A stretch of 64,000 nt of DNA from Vogesella fluminis (lineage in GTDB: Bacteria; Pseudomonadota; Gammaproteobacteria; Burkholderiales; Chromobacteriaceae), in the NCBI RefSeq assembly GCF_014652335.1, contig NZ_BMYP01000002.1, positions 52,327-116,326 of the forward strand. Reading direction: 5' to 3'. Positions 24,299 to 33,412 of the stretch are shown one piece after another; position 1 is the first letter of the stretch; the number at the start of each line of letters is the position of its first letter. The notes below the pieces were generated by a model. The model saw only the letters and a program-made list of their open reading frames with translations. It searched no databases and was not told the DNA's origin. Made by a program: the position numbers and the translations under genes.

Positions 24299-25372
24299 AT
24301 GGCACCGCACTACCCCCGCCTGGCCCTGGCCGGCGCGCTCCTGCTGACCCTGTCCGCCTGCCGCGACGAGGTCAAACCGGTCGAGGAAATCCGCCCGGTC
24401 CGCTACACCGTCGCCAGCAGCAGCGACGCTGCCGCCAGCCAGCAATTCAGCGGCGAAGTCCGCGCCCGCCAGGAGAGCCGCCTCGCCTTCCGCGTCGCCG
24501 GCAAGGTGGTGGAGAAGCGCGTCAGCAATGGCGAGCGCGTGCGGCGCGGCCAGGTGCTGGCGGTGCTGGATGCCAGCGACTACCAGCTCGACAGCCAGGC
24601 CAAGGCGGCGCAACTGGCGGCGGCGCAGGCCGGCCTGCAGCAGCAGGAGGCCGATCTCAGGCGCTTTCGCGACTTGCTGACACAGAATTTCATCAGCCAG
24701 TCGCAGGTCGACCGCCAGCAGGCGGCGGTCAGCAGCGCGCGCGCCAGCCTGCAGCAGGCGCAGGCGGCACTGGCCGCCAGCCGCAACCAGGGCAGCTACA
24801 CCTCGCTGCTGGCCGACAGCGACGGCGTAGTCAGCGAGATCAGCGCCGAGCCGGGCATGGTGGTCGCCGCCGGCCAGGTGGTGGCCCGCCTCGCCGCCGA
24901 CGGCGCGCGCGAGGTGCTGTTCCAGGTGCCGGAAAACGCGCTGGAGCAGGTACGCCGCGCCAGCGGCTTCAAGGTGGCGCTGTGGGCCGATGGTCGCGAA
25001 CTCCCCGCCAGCCTGCGCGAGCTGGCCGCCGACGCCGACCCGGCCACCCGCACCTACGCCGCGCGGCTGCAGCTGGCGAACGCCGGCGACGATGTCCGGC
25101 TGGGCATGACCGCGCGCATCAGCGCACTAGCCGCCGGCGGCCAGCCGCGCGCCATCCGCCTGCCGCACAGCGCCATTCTCGATGAGAACGGCAAGCACTA
25201 TGTGTGGCTGATCGGCGGCGGCAACAAGGTTGGCCGCAAGGCGGTGCAGGTCGCCCGCCTCGACAGCCACGGTGTGACGCTGCAGTCCGGCCTCGCCGGC
25301 GGCGAGAAGGTGGTCACCGCCGGTGTCCACCTGCTGCGCGACGGCCAGCGCGTCAGCCTGCTGCAGCAATAA
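24299..25372 (+). CDS. RND efflux periplasmic adaptor (membrane-fusion lipoprotein)
   Basis: A 357-residue adaptor with a lipoprotein signal ending LSAC (Cys21). It has the lipoyl half-motif FSGEVRARQESRLAFRVAGKVVEKRVSNGERVRRGQVLAVLD in pieces, a coiled-coil hairpin (about residues 95-165) and the second half-motif DGVVSEISAEPGMVVAAGQVVARLA. It bridges the RND pump and the outer-membrane channel. AACGAGG precedes the ATG. An exact 14-bp motif copy (25226-25239) encodes NKVGRK near the C-terminus. Confidence 0.92.
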   Translation: MAPHYPRLALAGALLLTLSACRDEVKPVEEIRPVRYTVASSSDAAASQQFSGEVRARQESRLAFRVAGKVVEKRVSNGERVRRGQVLAVLDASDYQLDSQAKAAQLAAAQAGLQQQEADLRRFRDLLTQNFISQSQVDRQQAAVSSARASLQQAQAALAASRNQGSYTSLLADSDGVVSEISAEPGMVVAAGQVVARLAADGAREVLFQVPENALEQVRRASGFKVALWADGRELPASLRELAADADPATRTYAARLQLANAGDDVRLGMTARISALAAGGQPRAIRLPHSAILDENGKHYVWLIGGGNKVGRKAVQVARLDSHGVTLQSGLAGGEKVVTAGVHLLRDGQRVSLLQQ

Positions 25373-25384
25373 GGGACGGCGACG

Positions 25385-28300
25385 ATGAAAAAAATCAACC
25401 TGTCGGAATGGGCGCTGCGCAACGGCTCGCTGGTGCAGTACCTGATGGTGGTGCTGATGGTGGCCGGGCTGTTCGCCTACACCCAGCTGGGGCAGAAGGA
25501 AGACCCGGAATTCACCTTCAAGGCGATGATGGTGCGCGTGCTGTGGCCCGGCGCCACCGCGCTGGAGACCGAGCAGCAGGTCACCGACAAGATCGAGAAG
25601 AAGCTGCAGGAAATGGGCGAGCTGGAGTACGTGAAGAGCTACACCAAGCCGGGCGAGGCGCTGCTGATCCTGTCGATCCGCGAGGACGTACCGCCCAAGA
25701 ACGTGCAGCAGCTGTGGTACACGGTGCGCAAGAAACTCGGCGACATCAAGCACACCCTGCCCGCCGACATCCGCGGCCCGTTCTTCAACGACGAGTTCGG
25801 CGACACCTTCGGCAACATCTACGCCTTTACCGGCGACGGCTTCAGCTATGAAGAAGTGCGCCGCTACGTCGATGACGTGCGCCAGGAGATCCTGCGCCTG
25901 CCCGACGTCGGCAAGGTGGACCTGATCGGCGAGCAGGAAGAGCGCATCTACGTGACGCTGTCCAACGCCAAGCTGGCGGCGCTGCAGCTGGACGCACGCA
26001 CCATCTGGAGCGCGCTGGCGGAGCAGAACGCGATGACGCCGGCCGGCAATTACGACACCGCCAGCGACCGCATCTGGGTGCGCGTCGCCGGCAGCTACGG
26101 CTCGGTGGCGGCCATTGCCGACACCCCGCTCAGCGCCGGCGGCAAGAGCTTCCGCCTCGGCGACATCGCCACCGTCGAGCGCCAGTTCGTCACCCCGCCG
26201 TCGTTCGGCATGCGCTTTGACGGCAAGCCGGCGCTCGGCCTCGCCATCAGCATGAAACAGGGCGGCGACGTGCTGAAACTGGGTAACAACCTGCAACTGC
26301 TGATGCAGGAGGTACAGAACAAGCTGCCGGTCGGCATGCAGATCCACTCGGTATCCGACCAGCCGCAGGTAGTGAAGAACGCGGTCGGCGAGTTCATGAA
26401 GGTGCTGATCGAGGCGGTGGTGATCGTGCTGGCGGTGTGCTTCCTCAGCCTGGGCGTGCGCAACGGCATCGTGGTGGCGCTGTCGATCCCGCTGGTGCTG
26501 GCGATGACCTTCCTCGCCATGTACCTGCTGGGCATCGATCTGCAGCGCATCTCGCTGGGCTCGCTGATCATCGCGCTGGGCCTGCTGGTCGACGACGCCA
26601 TCATCGCGGTGGAAATGATGGCGCTGAAGCTGGAACAGGGCTGGAACAAGTTCCAGGCCGCCACCTTTGCCTACACCAGCACCGCCTTCCCGATGCTGAC
26701 CGGCACCCTGCTCACCGCGGCCACCTTCCTGCCGGTGGGCATGGCCAAATCCAACGCCGGCGAGTACGTGTTCAGCCTGTTCTCGGTGGTCAGCATCGCG
26801 CTGCTGCTGTCGTGGATCGTGGCGGTGGTGTTCGTGCCCTACCTCGGCTACAAGCTGCTGCCGGAGCACCACGCCGGCAGTGCGCATGAAGACGTCTACC
26901 ACAAGCCGTTCTACCTGCGCTTCCGCGCCACGGTGGAGTGGTGCCTGGACCACCGCAAGACGGTGATCGCGCTGACCGCGGCCGCGTTCATCCTGTCGCT
27001 GGTGGCGTTCAAGCTGTTCGTGCAGCAGCAGTTCTTCCCCTCCTCCAACCGCGTCGAGCTGATGGTGGACATGTGGCTGCCGCAGGGCGCCAGCTACCAG
27101 GCCACCGAGGCCGAGGTGCGCAAGCTGGAGGCGCTGATCAAGGACGACCAGCACGTGGTCAGCACCACCGCCTACGTCGGCGGCGGCAGCCCGCGCTTCT
27201 ACCTGCCGCTGGACCAGCAGCAGCAGCACCTGAACTACGCGCAGCTGATGGTGATGACGCAGGACGAAAAGGTGCGCGAAGAGGTCAAGCACAAGCTGGA
27301 AACGCTGTTCGAGCGCGACTTCCCGATGGTGCGCGGCCGTGTCACGCGGCTGGAGAACGGCCCGCCGGTCGGCTACGCGGTGCAGTTCCGCGTGATGGGC
27401 GAGGACCACGCCAGGGTGCGCAGCATTGCGGCCAACGTTGAAACGCTGTTGCGCGCCCATCCCGGTGCCCGCCACGTCAACATCGACTGGGGCGAGCAGG
27501 TGAAGGCGCTGCGGGTGGAGATCGACCAGGACAAGGCGCGCGTGCTGGGCGTCTCCAGCCAGTCGCTCAGCCGCCAGCTGCAGCTGCTGCTCAGCGGCAG
27601 CACCGTCAGCGAATGGCGCGAAGGCGACCGCAGCATCGGCATCGTGGCGCGGCTGGACAACGCCGGCCGCGAGCAGGTGGACGCACTGGGCAGCCTGATG
27701 GTGCAGACCACCAGCGGCAAGTACGTGCCGGTGGCGCAGCTGGGCAGTATCAGCTACCAGCCGGAGGAAAGCATCATCTGGCGCCGCAACCGGCTGCCGA
27801 CGGTGACGGTGCGCGCCGATGCCGCCGACGGCGTGCAGGCCGCCGACATTTCCAAGGCGCTGTGGCCCAAGCTGCAGCAGTTGGAGAAGACGCTGCCGCT
27901 GGGCTACCACATCGAGCTGGGCGGCTCGCTGGAAGCGAGCCAGAAATCGCAGCAGGCGATCGGCAAGGTGACACCGCTGATGCTGGTCGTCGTGCTGACG
28001 CTGCTGATGATCCAGCTCGGCAGCTTCCAGCGCACGCTGCTGGTGGTGCTGACCGCACCGCTGGGCCTGATCGGCGTCACGCTGACGCTGATCCTGTTCG
28101 GCGCGCCGTTCGGTTTTGTCGCGATGCTGGGGGTGATCGCGCTGTTCGGCATGATCATGCGCAACTCGGTGATCCTGGTCGACCAGATCGAGACCGACAT
28201 CGGCGAGGGCATCGACCGCTTCGAGGCCATCGTCGGCTCCACCGTGCGCCGCTTCCGCCCGATCATGCTCACCGCGCTGGCGGCGATCCTGGCGATGATC

Positions 28301-28441
28301 CCGCTGTCGCGCAGCACCTTCTGGGGGCCGATGGCGGTGGCCATCATGGGCGGCCTGCTGGTGGCTACCGTGCTGACGCTGCTGTTCCTGCCGGCGCTGT
28401 ACGCGCAGTGGTTCGGCGTCAAGCGCCCGCAAACAAATTAA
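25385..28441 (+). CDS. RND efflux pump, HAE-1 type inner-membrane transporter
   Basis: A 1018-residue proton-driven multidrug exporter with the RND layout: TM1 near residues 13-33, a periplasmic loop, TM2-6, and a repeat of this in the second half. The proton-relay motif is ALGLLVDDAIIAVEMM in TM4, with both Asp residues. MLGVIALFGMIMRNSVILVDQIE is the matching TM10 segment. It resembles TriC/VexF-like pumps more than AcrB. It follows the adaptor by 12 nt and precedes a TolC-type gene, a complete tripartite system. A large antisense open frame over this gene is a codon-bias artefact. Confidence 0.93.
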   Translation: MKKINLSEWALRNGSLVQYLMVVLMVAGLFAYTQLGQKEDPEFTFKAMMVRVLWPGATALETEQQVTDKIEKKLQEMGELEYVKSYTKPGEALLILSIREDVPPKNVQQLWYTVRKKLGDIKHTLPADIRGPFFNDEFGDTFGNIYAFTGDGFSYEEVRRYVDDVRQEILRLPDVGKVDLIGEQEERIYVTLSNAKLAALQLDARTIWSALAEQNAMTPAGNYDTASDRIWVRVAGSYGSVAAIADTPLSAGGKSFRLGDIATVERQFVTPPSFGMRFDGKPALGLAISMKQGGDVLKLGNNLQLLMQEVQNKLPVGMQIHSVSDQPQVVKNAVGEFMKVLIEAVVIVLAVCFLSLGVRNGIVVALSIPLVLAMTFLAMYLLGIDLQRISLGSLIIALGLLVDDAIIAVEMMALKLEQGWNKFQAATFAYTSTAFPMLTGTLLTAATFLPVGMAKSNAGEYVFSLFSVVSIALLLSWIVAVVFVPYLGYKLLPEHHAGSAHEDVYHKPFYLRFRATVEWCLDHRKTVIALTAAAFILSLVAFKLFVQQQFFPSSNRVELMVDMWLPQGASYQATEAEVRKLEALIKDDQHVVSTTAYVGGGSPRFYLPLDQQQQHLNYAQLMVMTQDEKVREEVKHKLETLFERDFPMVRGRVTRLENGPPVGYAVQFRVMGEDHARVRSIAANVETLLRAHPGARHVNIDWGEQVKALRVEIDQDKARVLGVSSQSLSRQLQLLLSGSTVSEWREGDRSIGIVARLDNAGREQVDALGSLMVQTTSGKYVPVAQLGSISYQPEESIIWRRNRLPTVTVRADAADGVQAADISKALWPKLQQLEKTLPLGYHIELGGSLEASQKSQQAIGKVTPLMLVVVLTLLMIQLGSFQRTLLVVLTAPLGLIGVTLTLILFGAPFGFVAMLGVIALFGMIMRNSVILVDQIETDIGEGIDRFEAIVGSTVRRFRPIMLTALAAILAMIPLSRSTFWGPMAVAIMGGLLVATVLTLLFLPALYAQWFGVKRPQTN

Positions 28442-28521
28442 TCAATCCTGCGTGAAGCCGCTACCGGAATTGGGTAAGGTAGAGGCTTCAGCGCTTTAAT
28501 GATGCAACCGGAATGCCCACT

Positions 28522-29829
28522 ATGAAGCTTATCCGCACCCTCGGCCTGGGCGCCCTGCTCGGCAGCGCCCTGGCCGCCCCGGCCCACGCCTTCGACCTGC
28601 TGCAGGCGCTGCAGGCCGCGCGCCAGTATGATGCCGGCTACGCCGGCGCCAGCGCCGCCAACCGTGCCGGTGCCGAAAAGGCGGTCCAGGGCCGCGCGCT
28701 GCTGCTGCCCAGCGTCGGGCTGAGCGCCGCCAGCACCCAGACCGAACCGCTGCAACCGGCTGCAGGCAACTACCGCAGCGACAGCCTGGGCGTGCAGCTG
28801 ACACAGCCACTGTTCAACACCACCAGCTACAGCGGCTACCAGAAGGGCAGGATCGCCAGCACCGTGGCGCAGCTGCAGTTCGACGCCAGCGGCCAGCAAC
28901 TGGTGATCGACGTCGCCCGTGCCTACTTCGACGCGCTGCTGGCCGAGGACGTGCTCACCGTCACCCGCGCCACCAAGACCGCCTACGAGCGCCAGCTGGC
29001 ACAGGCACGCAAGGCGTTCGAGGTCGGCACCGCCACCATCACCGACACCCACGAGGCACAGGCCGGCTACGACGCCGCCAGCGCCCAGGAAATCGCCGCC
29101 CTCAGCGATCTCGACCTCAAGCGCAACGCGCTGGCGCAGCTGACCGGCCTCAACCCGGAAAGCATCCGCCGCCTGCGCGACAAGCCGCAACTGAACGCCG
29201 CCGACCTTGGCACGCTGGAGCAATGGACACAGCGCGCGCAGCAGAACAGCCTGGCACTGCAACTGCAACAGCAGCAGCTGGTGCTGGCCGAAAAAGAGCT
29301 GGACGAAGCGCGCGGCAAGCACCTGCCCACCGTCAGCCTCAACGCCGGCTACAGCCACAACCGCAGTACCGACGCCGGCAGCGTCGCCAGCGGCCGCGAC
29401 ACCACGCGCGGCAGCAGTCTCGGCCTCAGCCTGACGCTGCCGCTATACGCCGGCGGCGCCATCAACTCGCAAGTGACCGAAGCCGCGGCCAACCTCGACA
29501 AGGCACGCGAGGATCTGGAAGCCGCCCGCCGCCAGAACGCGCAAAACGTGCGCCGCAGCTGGCTGGGAGTCAGCAACGGCGCGGCGCTGGTCAAGGCGCA
29601 GGAACAGCTGCTGCTCTCCGCCAGGAGCAAGCTCGACGCCACCCGCCTGGGCAAGGACGTCGGCGTGCGCACCAACCTCGACCTGCTCAACGCGGAAAAG
29701 GACTACCAGGACGCCATCCGCGCGCTGGCGCAGGCCCGCTACAACTTCCTGCAGGCACGACTGGCGCTGGCACAGGCCGCCGGCACGCTGGACGACGAGG
29801 TGGTGGCCGAGGTCAACCGCTTCTTCTGA
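28522..29829 (+). CDS. TolC-family outer-membrane efflux channel
   Basis: A 435-residue outer-membrane protein with a cleavable signal peptide (about 23 residues, ending APAHA before FDLLQ). It has long Gln/Ala-rich helices typical of TolC trimers, with two internally related halves: VAQLQFDASGQQLVIDVARAYFDALLAED, and later ARYNFLQARLALAQAAGTL. The ATG at 28522 has GGA 9 nt upstream, while the ATG at 28513 lacks a ribosome site. It is the last gene of the tetR-RND operon, 80 nt after the pump gene, and converges on a glycosyltransferase gene with a motif hairpin between. Confidence 0.92.
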   Translation: MKLIRTLGLGALLGSALAAPAHAFDLLQALQAARQYDAGYAGASAANRAGAEKAVQGRALLLPSVGLSAASTQTEPLQPAAGNYRSDSLGVQLTQPLFNTTSYSGYQKGRIASTVAQLQFDASGQQLVIDVARAYFDALLAEDVLTVTRATKTAYERQLAQARKAFEVGTATITDTHEAQAGYDAASAQEIAALSDLDLKRNALAQLTGLNPESIRRLRDKPQLNAADLGTLEQWTQRAQQNSLALQLQQQQLVLAEKELDEARGKHLPTVSLNAGYSHNRSTDAGSVASGRDTTRGSSLGLSLTLPLYAGGAINSQVTEAAANLDKAREDLEAARRQNAQNVRRSWLGVSNGAALVKAQEQLLLSARSKLDATRLGKDVGVRTNLDLLNAEKDYQDAIRALAQARYNFLQARLALAQAAGTLDDEVVAEVNRFF

Positions 29830-29859
29830 TCCCTGCTTGCAGCGGACAAGGCATCAAAA

Positions 29860-29897
29860 ACATTGCGGCCAACCTTGGACAAGGTTGGCCGCAATGT
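29860..29897. terminator. Hairpin made of two inverted dispersed motifs
   Basis: ACATTGCGGCCAACCTT (29860-29876) and AAGGTTGGCCGCAATGT (29881-29897) form a perfect 17-bp stem with a 4-nt loop. Both arms hold the exact 14-bp motif. Five A precede it, so on the minus strand it ends in TTTTT and acts as terminator of the glycan gene cluster; on the plus side it follows the TolC-type gene. Confidence 0.8.
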
Positions 29898-29931
29898 CTT
29901 GCTGGCGGCGGCACAAGCCGCAGGCCGACAC

Positions 29932-30960
29932 TCAGCCGCCAGGGGCTGTTTCCTGCAGCAATGACAGCAAGGCCGACTCGGCCTCGGCCACGCTGATGTC
30001 CGCCACCTGCCGGCTATCCGGCTGCAGCAGGCGGTGCGGCACATGCCAGGGGCCCCAGTGTACGGCATCGGTATTACCAAAAAAGGTCACCATGGGCTTG
30101 CCCAACCCGGCGGCCAGATGCATGGCACCACCATCGGAACACAGCAGCACATCGCACACGGCCAGCCCGCCGATCAGCTGCGGCAGTTCGCCGGTCGGAT
30201 ACGGCAGCAGCGGCAGACCGTACTGCGCTGCCGCAGCGACAATGCGTGCCGCCTTGCGGTCATCCCCCGGATGCGCAGGGTGATCCTCGTCCCCCGGCGA
30301 CCAGAACAGCATGAAACGGCAGGCCAAACGGGCATGCAGTGCCTGCATCAGCGCGACAAAAGCCTCAGCTGGCCAGCGTTGCTGCGGCTTGCGCGCGCTG
30401 ATGTGCACGCCGATCACCATGCCGCTGCCGGACAAGCCTGCCAGAGCCTGCCGGGCAGCAGCAGCCTCGGCCGGAGCGGGTAGCACGCAGGCAGCGCCCG
30501 GAGCCGAATCGATGCCCAGCGCCCCCAGCAGGCGGTGGGTTACTTCGGCATGATGGTGCCGGGCAGGATCAGCCGTTACTACGTGGTCCAGTACGTGTGC
30601 ACCATGTGCCGGTGCATAGCCGACGATCTTGCGTGCCCCTACCAGCCGGGCAAATTTGGCCGCCTGGCGTGAATAACCATTACCGGCAAGGATGACCACA
30701 TCGAACCGCTGGCGTTTCAGCGCCAGCACCAGCTTCAGCGTACGCCACCAGATCGCCAGCTTGCTGCCCGGCAGGTGCTTTGCCTTTTCGTACACATGCA
30801 GTGCATCGATATCCGGACAATGCGCCAGCACGGCCTGATTGTAGGTATTCACCAACGCCGCGATGTGGGCTGCCGGATATGCCCGGCGTAAACTGGCCAG
30901 CAGCGGCGTTGTCAGCACCAGGTCGCCGATATTGTCGCGGCGGATAACAAGTATTTTCAT
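29932..30960 (-). CDS. Glycosyltransferase family 9 (heptosyltransferase-like)
   Basis: A 342-residue GT9 enzyme with two Rossmann domains. It starts MKILVIRRDNIGDLVLTTPLLASLRRAYP, the N-terminal signature of ADP-heptose:LPS heptosyltransferases, and carries ISARKPQQRWPAEAFVALMQAL and the C-terminal donor site CSDGGAMHLAAGLGKPMVTFFGNTD. It probably adds heptose or a related sugar to LPS core at the inner face of the inner membrane. It is the last gene of the cluster, 12 nt after the ligase-like gene. The acceptor cannot be predicted. Confidence 0.88.
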   Translation of the reverse strand: MKILVIRRDNIGDLVLTTPLLASLRRAYPAAHIAALVNTYNQAVLAHCPDIDALHVYEKAKHLPGSKLAIWWRTLKLVLALKRQRFDVVILAGNGYSRQAAKFARLVGARKIVGYAPAHGAHVLDHVVTADPARHHHAEVTHRLLGALGIDSAPGAACVLPAPAEAAAARQALAGLSGSGMVIGVHISARKPQQRWPAEAFVALMQALHARLACRFMLFWSPGDEDHPAHPGDDRKAARIVAAAAQYGLPLLPYPTGELPQLIGGLAVCDVLLCSDGGAMHLAAGLGKPMVTFFGNTDAVHWGPWHVPHRLLQPDSRQVADISVAEAESALLSLLQETAPGG

Positions 30961-30972
30961 CAGAATCCGGGC

Positions 30973-32310
30973 CTACAAATCACGAGACGTCTCACGGTAC
31001 AAAACCGTTGACAGGAAACCGGCAAACAGCATGAACATCATCAGCATATGATCCCGTGAAATGTTTTCTACCACCATCCTTCCGGAAAAACCCAGAACCA
31101 GCAGGACAGACCACAAGCCGGGCATATCGATACCATGACGCAACCGGTCGCTTCCCAGGCTCAGCAGCCTGAACAGGGCCAGCAGCCAGAGCAGCAATCC
31201 GGGGAATCCCATCCCGATCATGAATTCGATCATGCCGCTATGCGAATGACGCGCCTTGCCGCCATATCGTTGCTCGACTTCATGCATGAAAGCCGAACGG
31301 GAAAAACCGCTTCCCAGCGGGTTTTGCAGTGCGTAATCCAATCCGGCCGCAAGAAAAGCCATTCGCTCATAGGCCGATACGTCGACCGGTTTTCCGTCTG
31401 CCAGCAATGGGTATGGCCATTTATGGGGATCAACCCAAGCCTGGCTCTCTTCGAACTGGGCACCGATCGTGGCCGAGGACAGGAAACGGTCCCAGCGGGA
31501 ATCCAGCTTGTAATTCAGCAAGGCGCCACCGGCAAAACACAGCAACATGGCCAGCATGAAAGCTGCCTTTTTTACAGGCGCCGTTTTCTTTTCAAAGAGG
31601 AATAACAGGAACAGGCCGGACAGGAAAGTCATGCTCAACCCGACAAAGCCGTTCCTGGCACCGGAAAAAGCATTCAGCAATACCGCCAGCAGCAGCGCCA
31701 GCAATAATACGGGCAGTGTCACGGGCACCAGACGTTTCCGGTACAGCAGGCGGGAAATCAGCTCGGACAAGTAGAAAACAAAGGACAAGGTACAAAAATA
31801 GGCCACTTGCACCTTGCTGGCCATGATCCGGCTTTTTATCTCAAGGCCATTGGCAAGAACCGGAATCCCCGACCATGAAACAGGCCATCCCCAGTGCAGG
31901 AACTGGCTTGCATAATCCAGCACCATCGCCAGCAGGCCAAAAAGAAAAACGTAATGCAACAGGCCGGTTTTTGCGGTCAGCTCCTGTTTCGAAAGCGCAA
32001 AGCCGGCTCCGATGCCAAAACATAACAGCGCCGCCAGCCACTGGCCTTTCAGCTCGCCCAGAACCTCCAGGGGAAATCCGGCCCATAGCAGTTGCAGGAG
32101 CAGCCAGGCCGTCAACGCCAGCAATCCGTGCAATGGCCGGTTTTCTTTCACCATGCTCCGGAAATCAGCCCTGCCATCCTTATTGCCGAACATCAGCAAC
32201 AGCAATATTGCCATCAGGATATAGCGTAATGCGATCGTGCCGGGAACCGAGAATATCAGCAGCAGCACAAACAGCAGGCTGTTAACAATATGAACATGCC
32301 TATTTTGCAT
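30973..32310 (-). CDS. O-antigen ligase/polymerase-like membrane protein
   Basis: A 445-residue integral membrane protein with about 11 hydrophobic helices and one long periplasmic loop (about residues 265-345), the layout of WaaL/Wzy-type proteins. The loop region has NPLGSGFSRSAF and HSHSGMIEFMIGMGFPG, matching the Wzy_C motif of O-antigen ligases. In this cluster the likely job is joining a glycan to lipid A-core, or polymerising it. Base composition is lower in GC than the flanks: 28 of 60 in 31561-31620. Its start overlaps the end of the upstream GT9 gene by 11 nt. Confidence 0.8.
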   Translation of the reverse strand: MQNRHVHIVNSLLFVLLLIFSVPGTIALRYILMAILLLLMFGNKDGRADFRSMVKENRPLHGLLALTAWLLLQLLWAGFPLEVLGELKGQWLAALLCFGIGAGFALSKQELTAKTGLLHYVFLFGLLAMVLDYASQFLHWGWPVSWSGIPVLANGLEIKSRIMASKVQVAYFCTLSFVFYLSELISRLLYRKRLVPVTLPVLLLALLLAVLLNAFSGARNGFVGLSMTFLSGLFLLFLFEKKTAPVKKAAFMLAMLLCFAGGALLNYKLDSRWDRFLSSATIGAQFEESQAWVDPHKWPYPLLADGKPVDVSAYERMAFLAAGLDYALQNPLGSGFSRSAFMHEVEQRYGGKARHSHSGMIEFMIGMGFPGLLLWLLALFRLLSLGSDRLRHGIDMPGLWSVLLVLGFSGRMVVENISRDHMLMMFMLFAGFLSTVLYRETSRDL

Positions 32311-33412
32311 GAGTCACCTTGTTTGCCGCCGACATAATATCCTGCACACCAACCGAAGCGATACACTCACGGCTCCCCGTCTTGCAGACATAGGGCGCAT
32401 TAAAAACGAAGGCACATGGATAGCAAGGCGGCCGTTGCGACACGAACTGCACTTGTGGTCCCAGCGGACGCTGCTCGCGGAAATCCACCGGCCCGACGAT
32501 CACGACCATCGGCACGTCAAAGGTGTCAGCCAGATAGGTCAGCCCGGAGTCGACGCCGATAAACAATTTCAGCCGCTGCATCAGCGCCGGCAGCTCGTCC
32601 AGCTGGAAGGCGCCGGCGGCATTGATGACGCGCTCGCCGCCCTGCACGCGGCCAAGGACTTCGGCGGCGCTCGGGCCGTCTTCCGGCCCGCCGATCAGCA
32701 CCACCGGCCCCGGATAATCCTGCAACAGCCGCGCCACCAGCGCCGACAGCAAGTCTTCGCCCAGCTCCTTCAGCTTGTTGGCGCTGGAAATCGCCAGCCC
32801 GATAGCGGAATGGTCGGCGGCGATGCCCAGCCGGTCGCAGACCGCCTCGCCGCTGGCGGCGATGGCCATTTTCTTGCGCAGGCCCATGGCGATGCCCTGC
32901 TGCTGCAGCAGGCGCTGCTTGGTGGCCAGTACCAGTTCACCCGGACGATGTTGCTCTGTGATATCGATGCAGCGGCGCAGCGCGGCCAGCGTGCGGCCAA
33001 CCCTGGTCGGCATGATGGACAGCGTGCGCGGCACGCCGGCCCAGATCAGGCCGCACAGTAGCGGCAGCGACGGCGACAGGTTGACCGCCAGGTCGTAGCG
33101 TCCGCCGGCAATCAGCCGCGCCAGCCGCCATTTTCCCGCCCAGCCGCGCCACGAGTCGGAACGGATGGCGATGCAGTGGTCGACCTCGCTCAGGCCGGCG
33201 ATGATCCTGCCGGTGACCGGCGCGTGCAGCACGCTCAGTTGCGCGTCGGGATAGTGCTGGCGCAAGGCCAGGATCACCGGCGTGGCGCACAGCATGTCGC
33301 CGATCTTGGCGGTCTGCAGCAGCAGGATGCGCTCGATCCGGTCGCGGCGTTGCAGGCGCTTGGCCAGCCACCACCACGGCGCCAGCATATAGGTCAGCAG
33401 CACGTAGATCAT
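32300..33412 (-). CDS. Glycosyltransferase family 9 (heptosyltransferase-like)
   Basis: A 370-residue GT9 protein. The N-terminal LLLQTAKIGDMLCATPVILALRQHYPDAQLSVL replaces the usual RxDxIGD signature with TAKIGD, and the donor site is GVDSGLTYLADTFDVPMVVIVGPVD. The C-terminal tail is Cys-rich (PPCYPCAF, YVCKTGSRECI), as in some core heptosyltransferases. It has a short hydrophobic N-terminus (VLLTYMLAPWWWLA) that may anchor it to the membrane. It overlaps the upstream GT4 gene by ATGA and the downstream ligase-like gene by 11 nt. Confidence 0.87.
   Translation of the reverse strand: MIYVLLTYMLAPWWWLAKRLQRRDRIERILLLQTAKIGDMLCATPVILALRQHYPDAQLSVLHAPVTGRIIAGLSEVDHCIAIRSDSWRGWAGKWRLARLIAGGRYDLAVNLSPSLPLLCGLIWAGVPRTLSIMPTRVGRTLAALRRCIDITEQHRPGELVLATKQRLLQQQGIAMGLRKKMAIAASGEAVCDRLGIAADHSAIGLAISSANKLKELGEDLLSALVARLLQDYPGPVVLIGGPEDGPSAAEVLGRVQGGERVINAAGAFQLDELPALMQRLKLFIGVDSGLTYLADTFDVPMVVIVGPVDFREQRPLGPQVQFVSQRPPCYPCAFVFNAPYVCKTGSRECIASVGVQDIMSAANKVTHAK

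Noticed and set aside
25127-28432. An 1101-codon open frame antisense to the RND pump gene
   Set aside because: It is a shadow of a GC-rich gene; the translation is repetitive, His/Gln/Arg-rich and matches no family, while the plus strand encodes a complete RND transporter.
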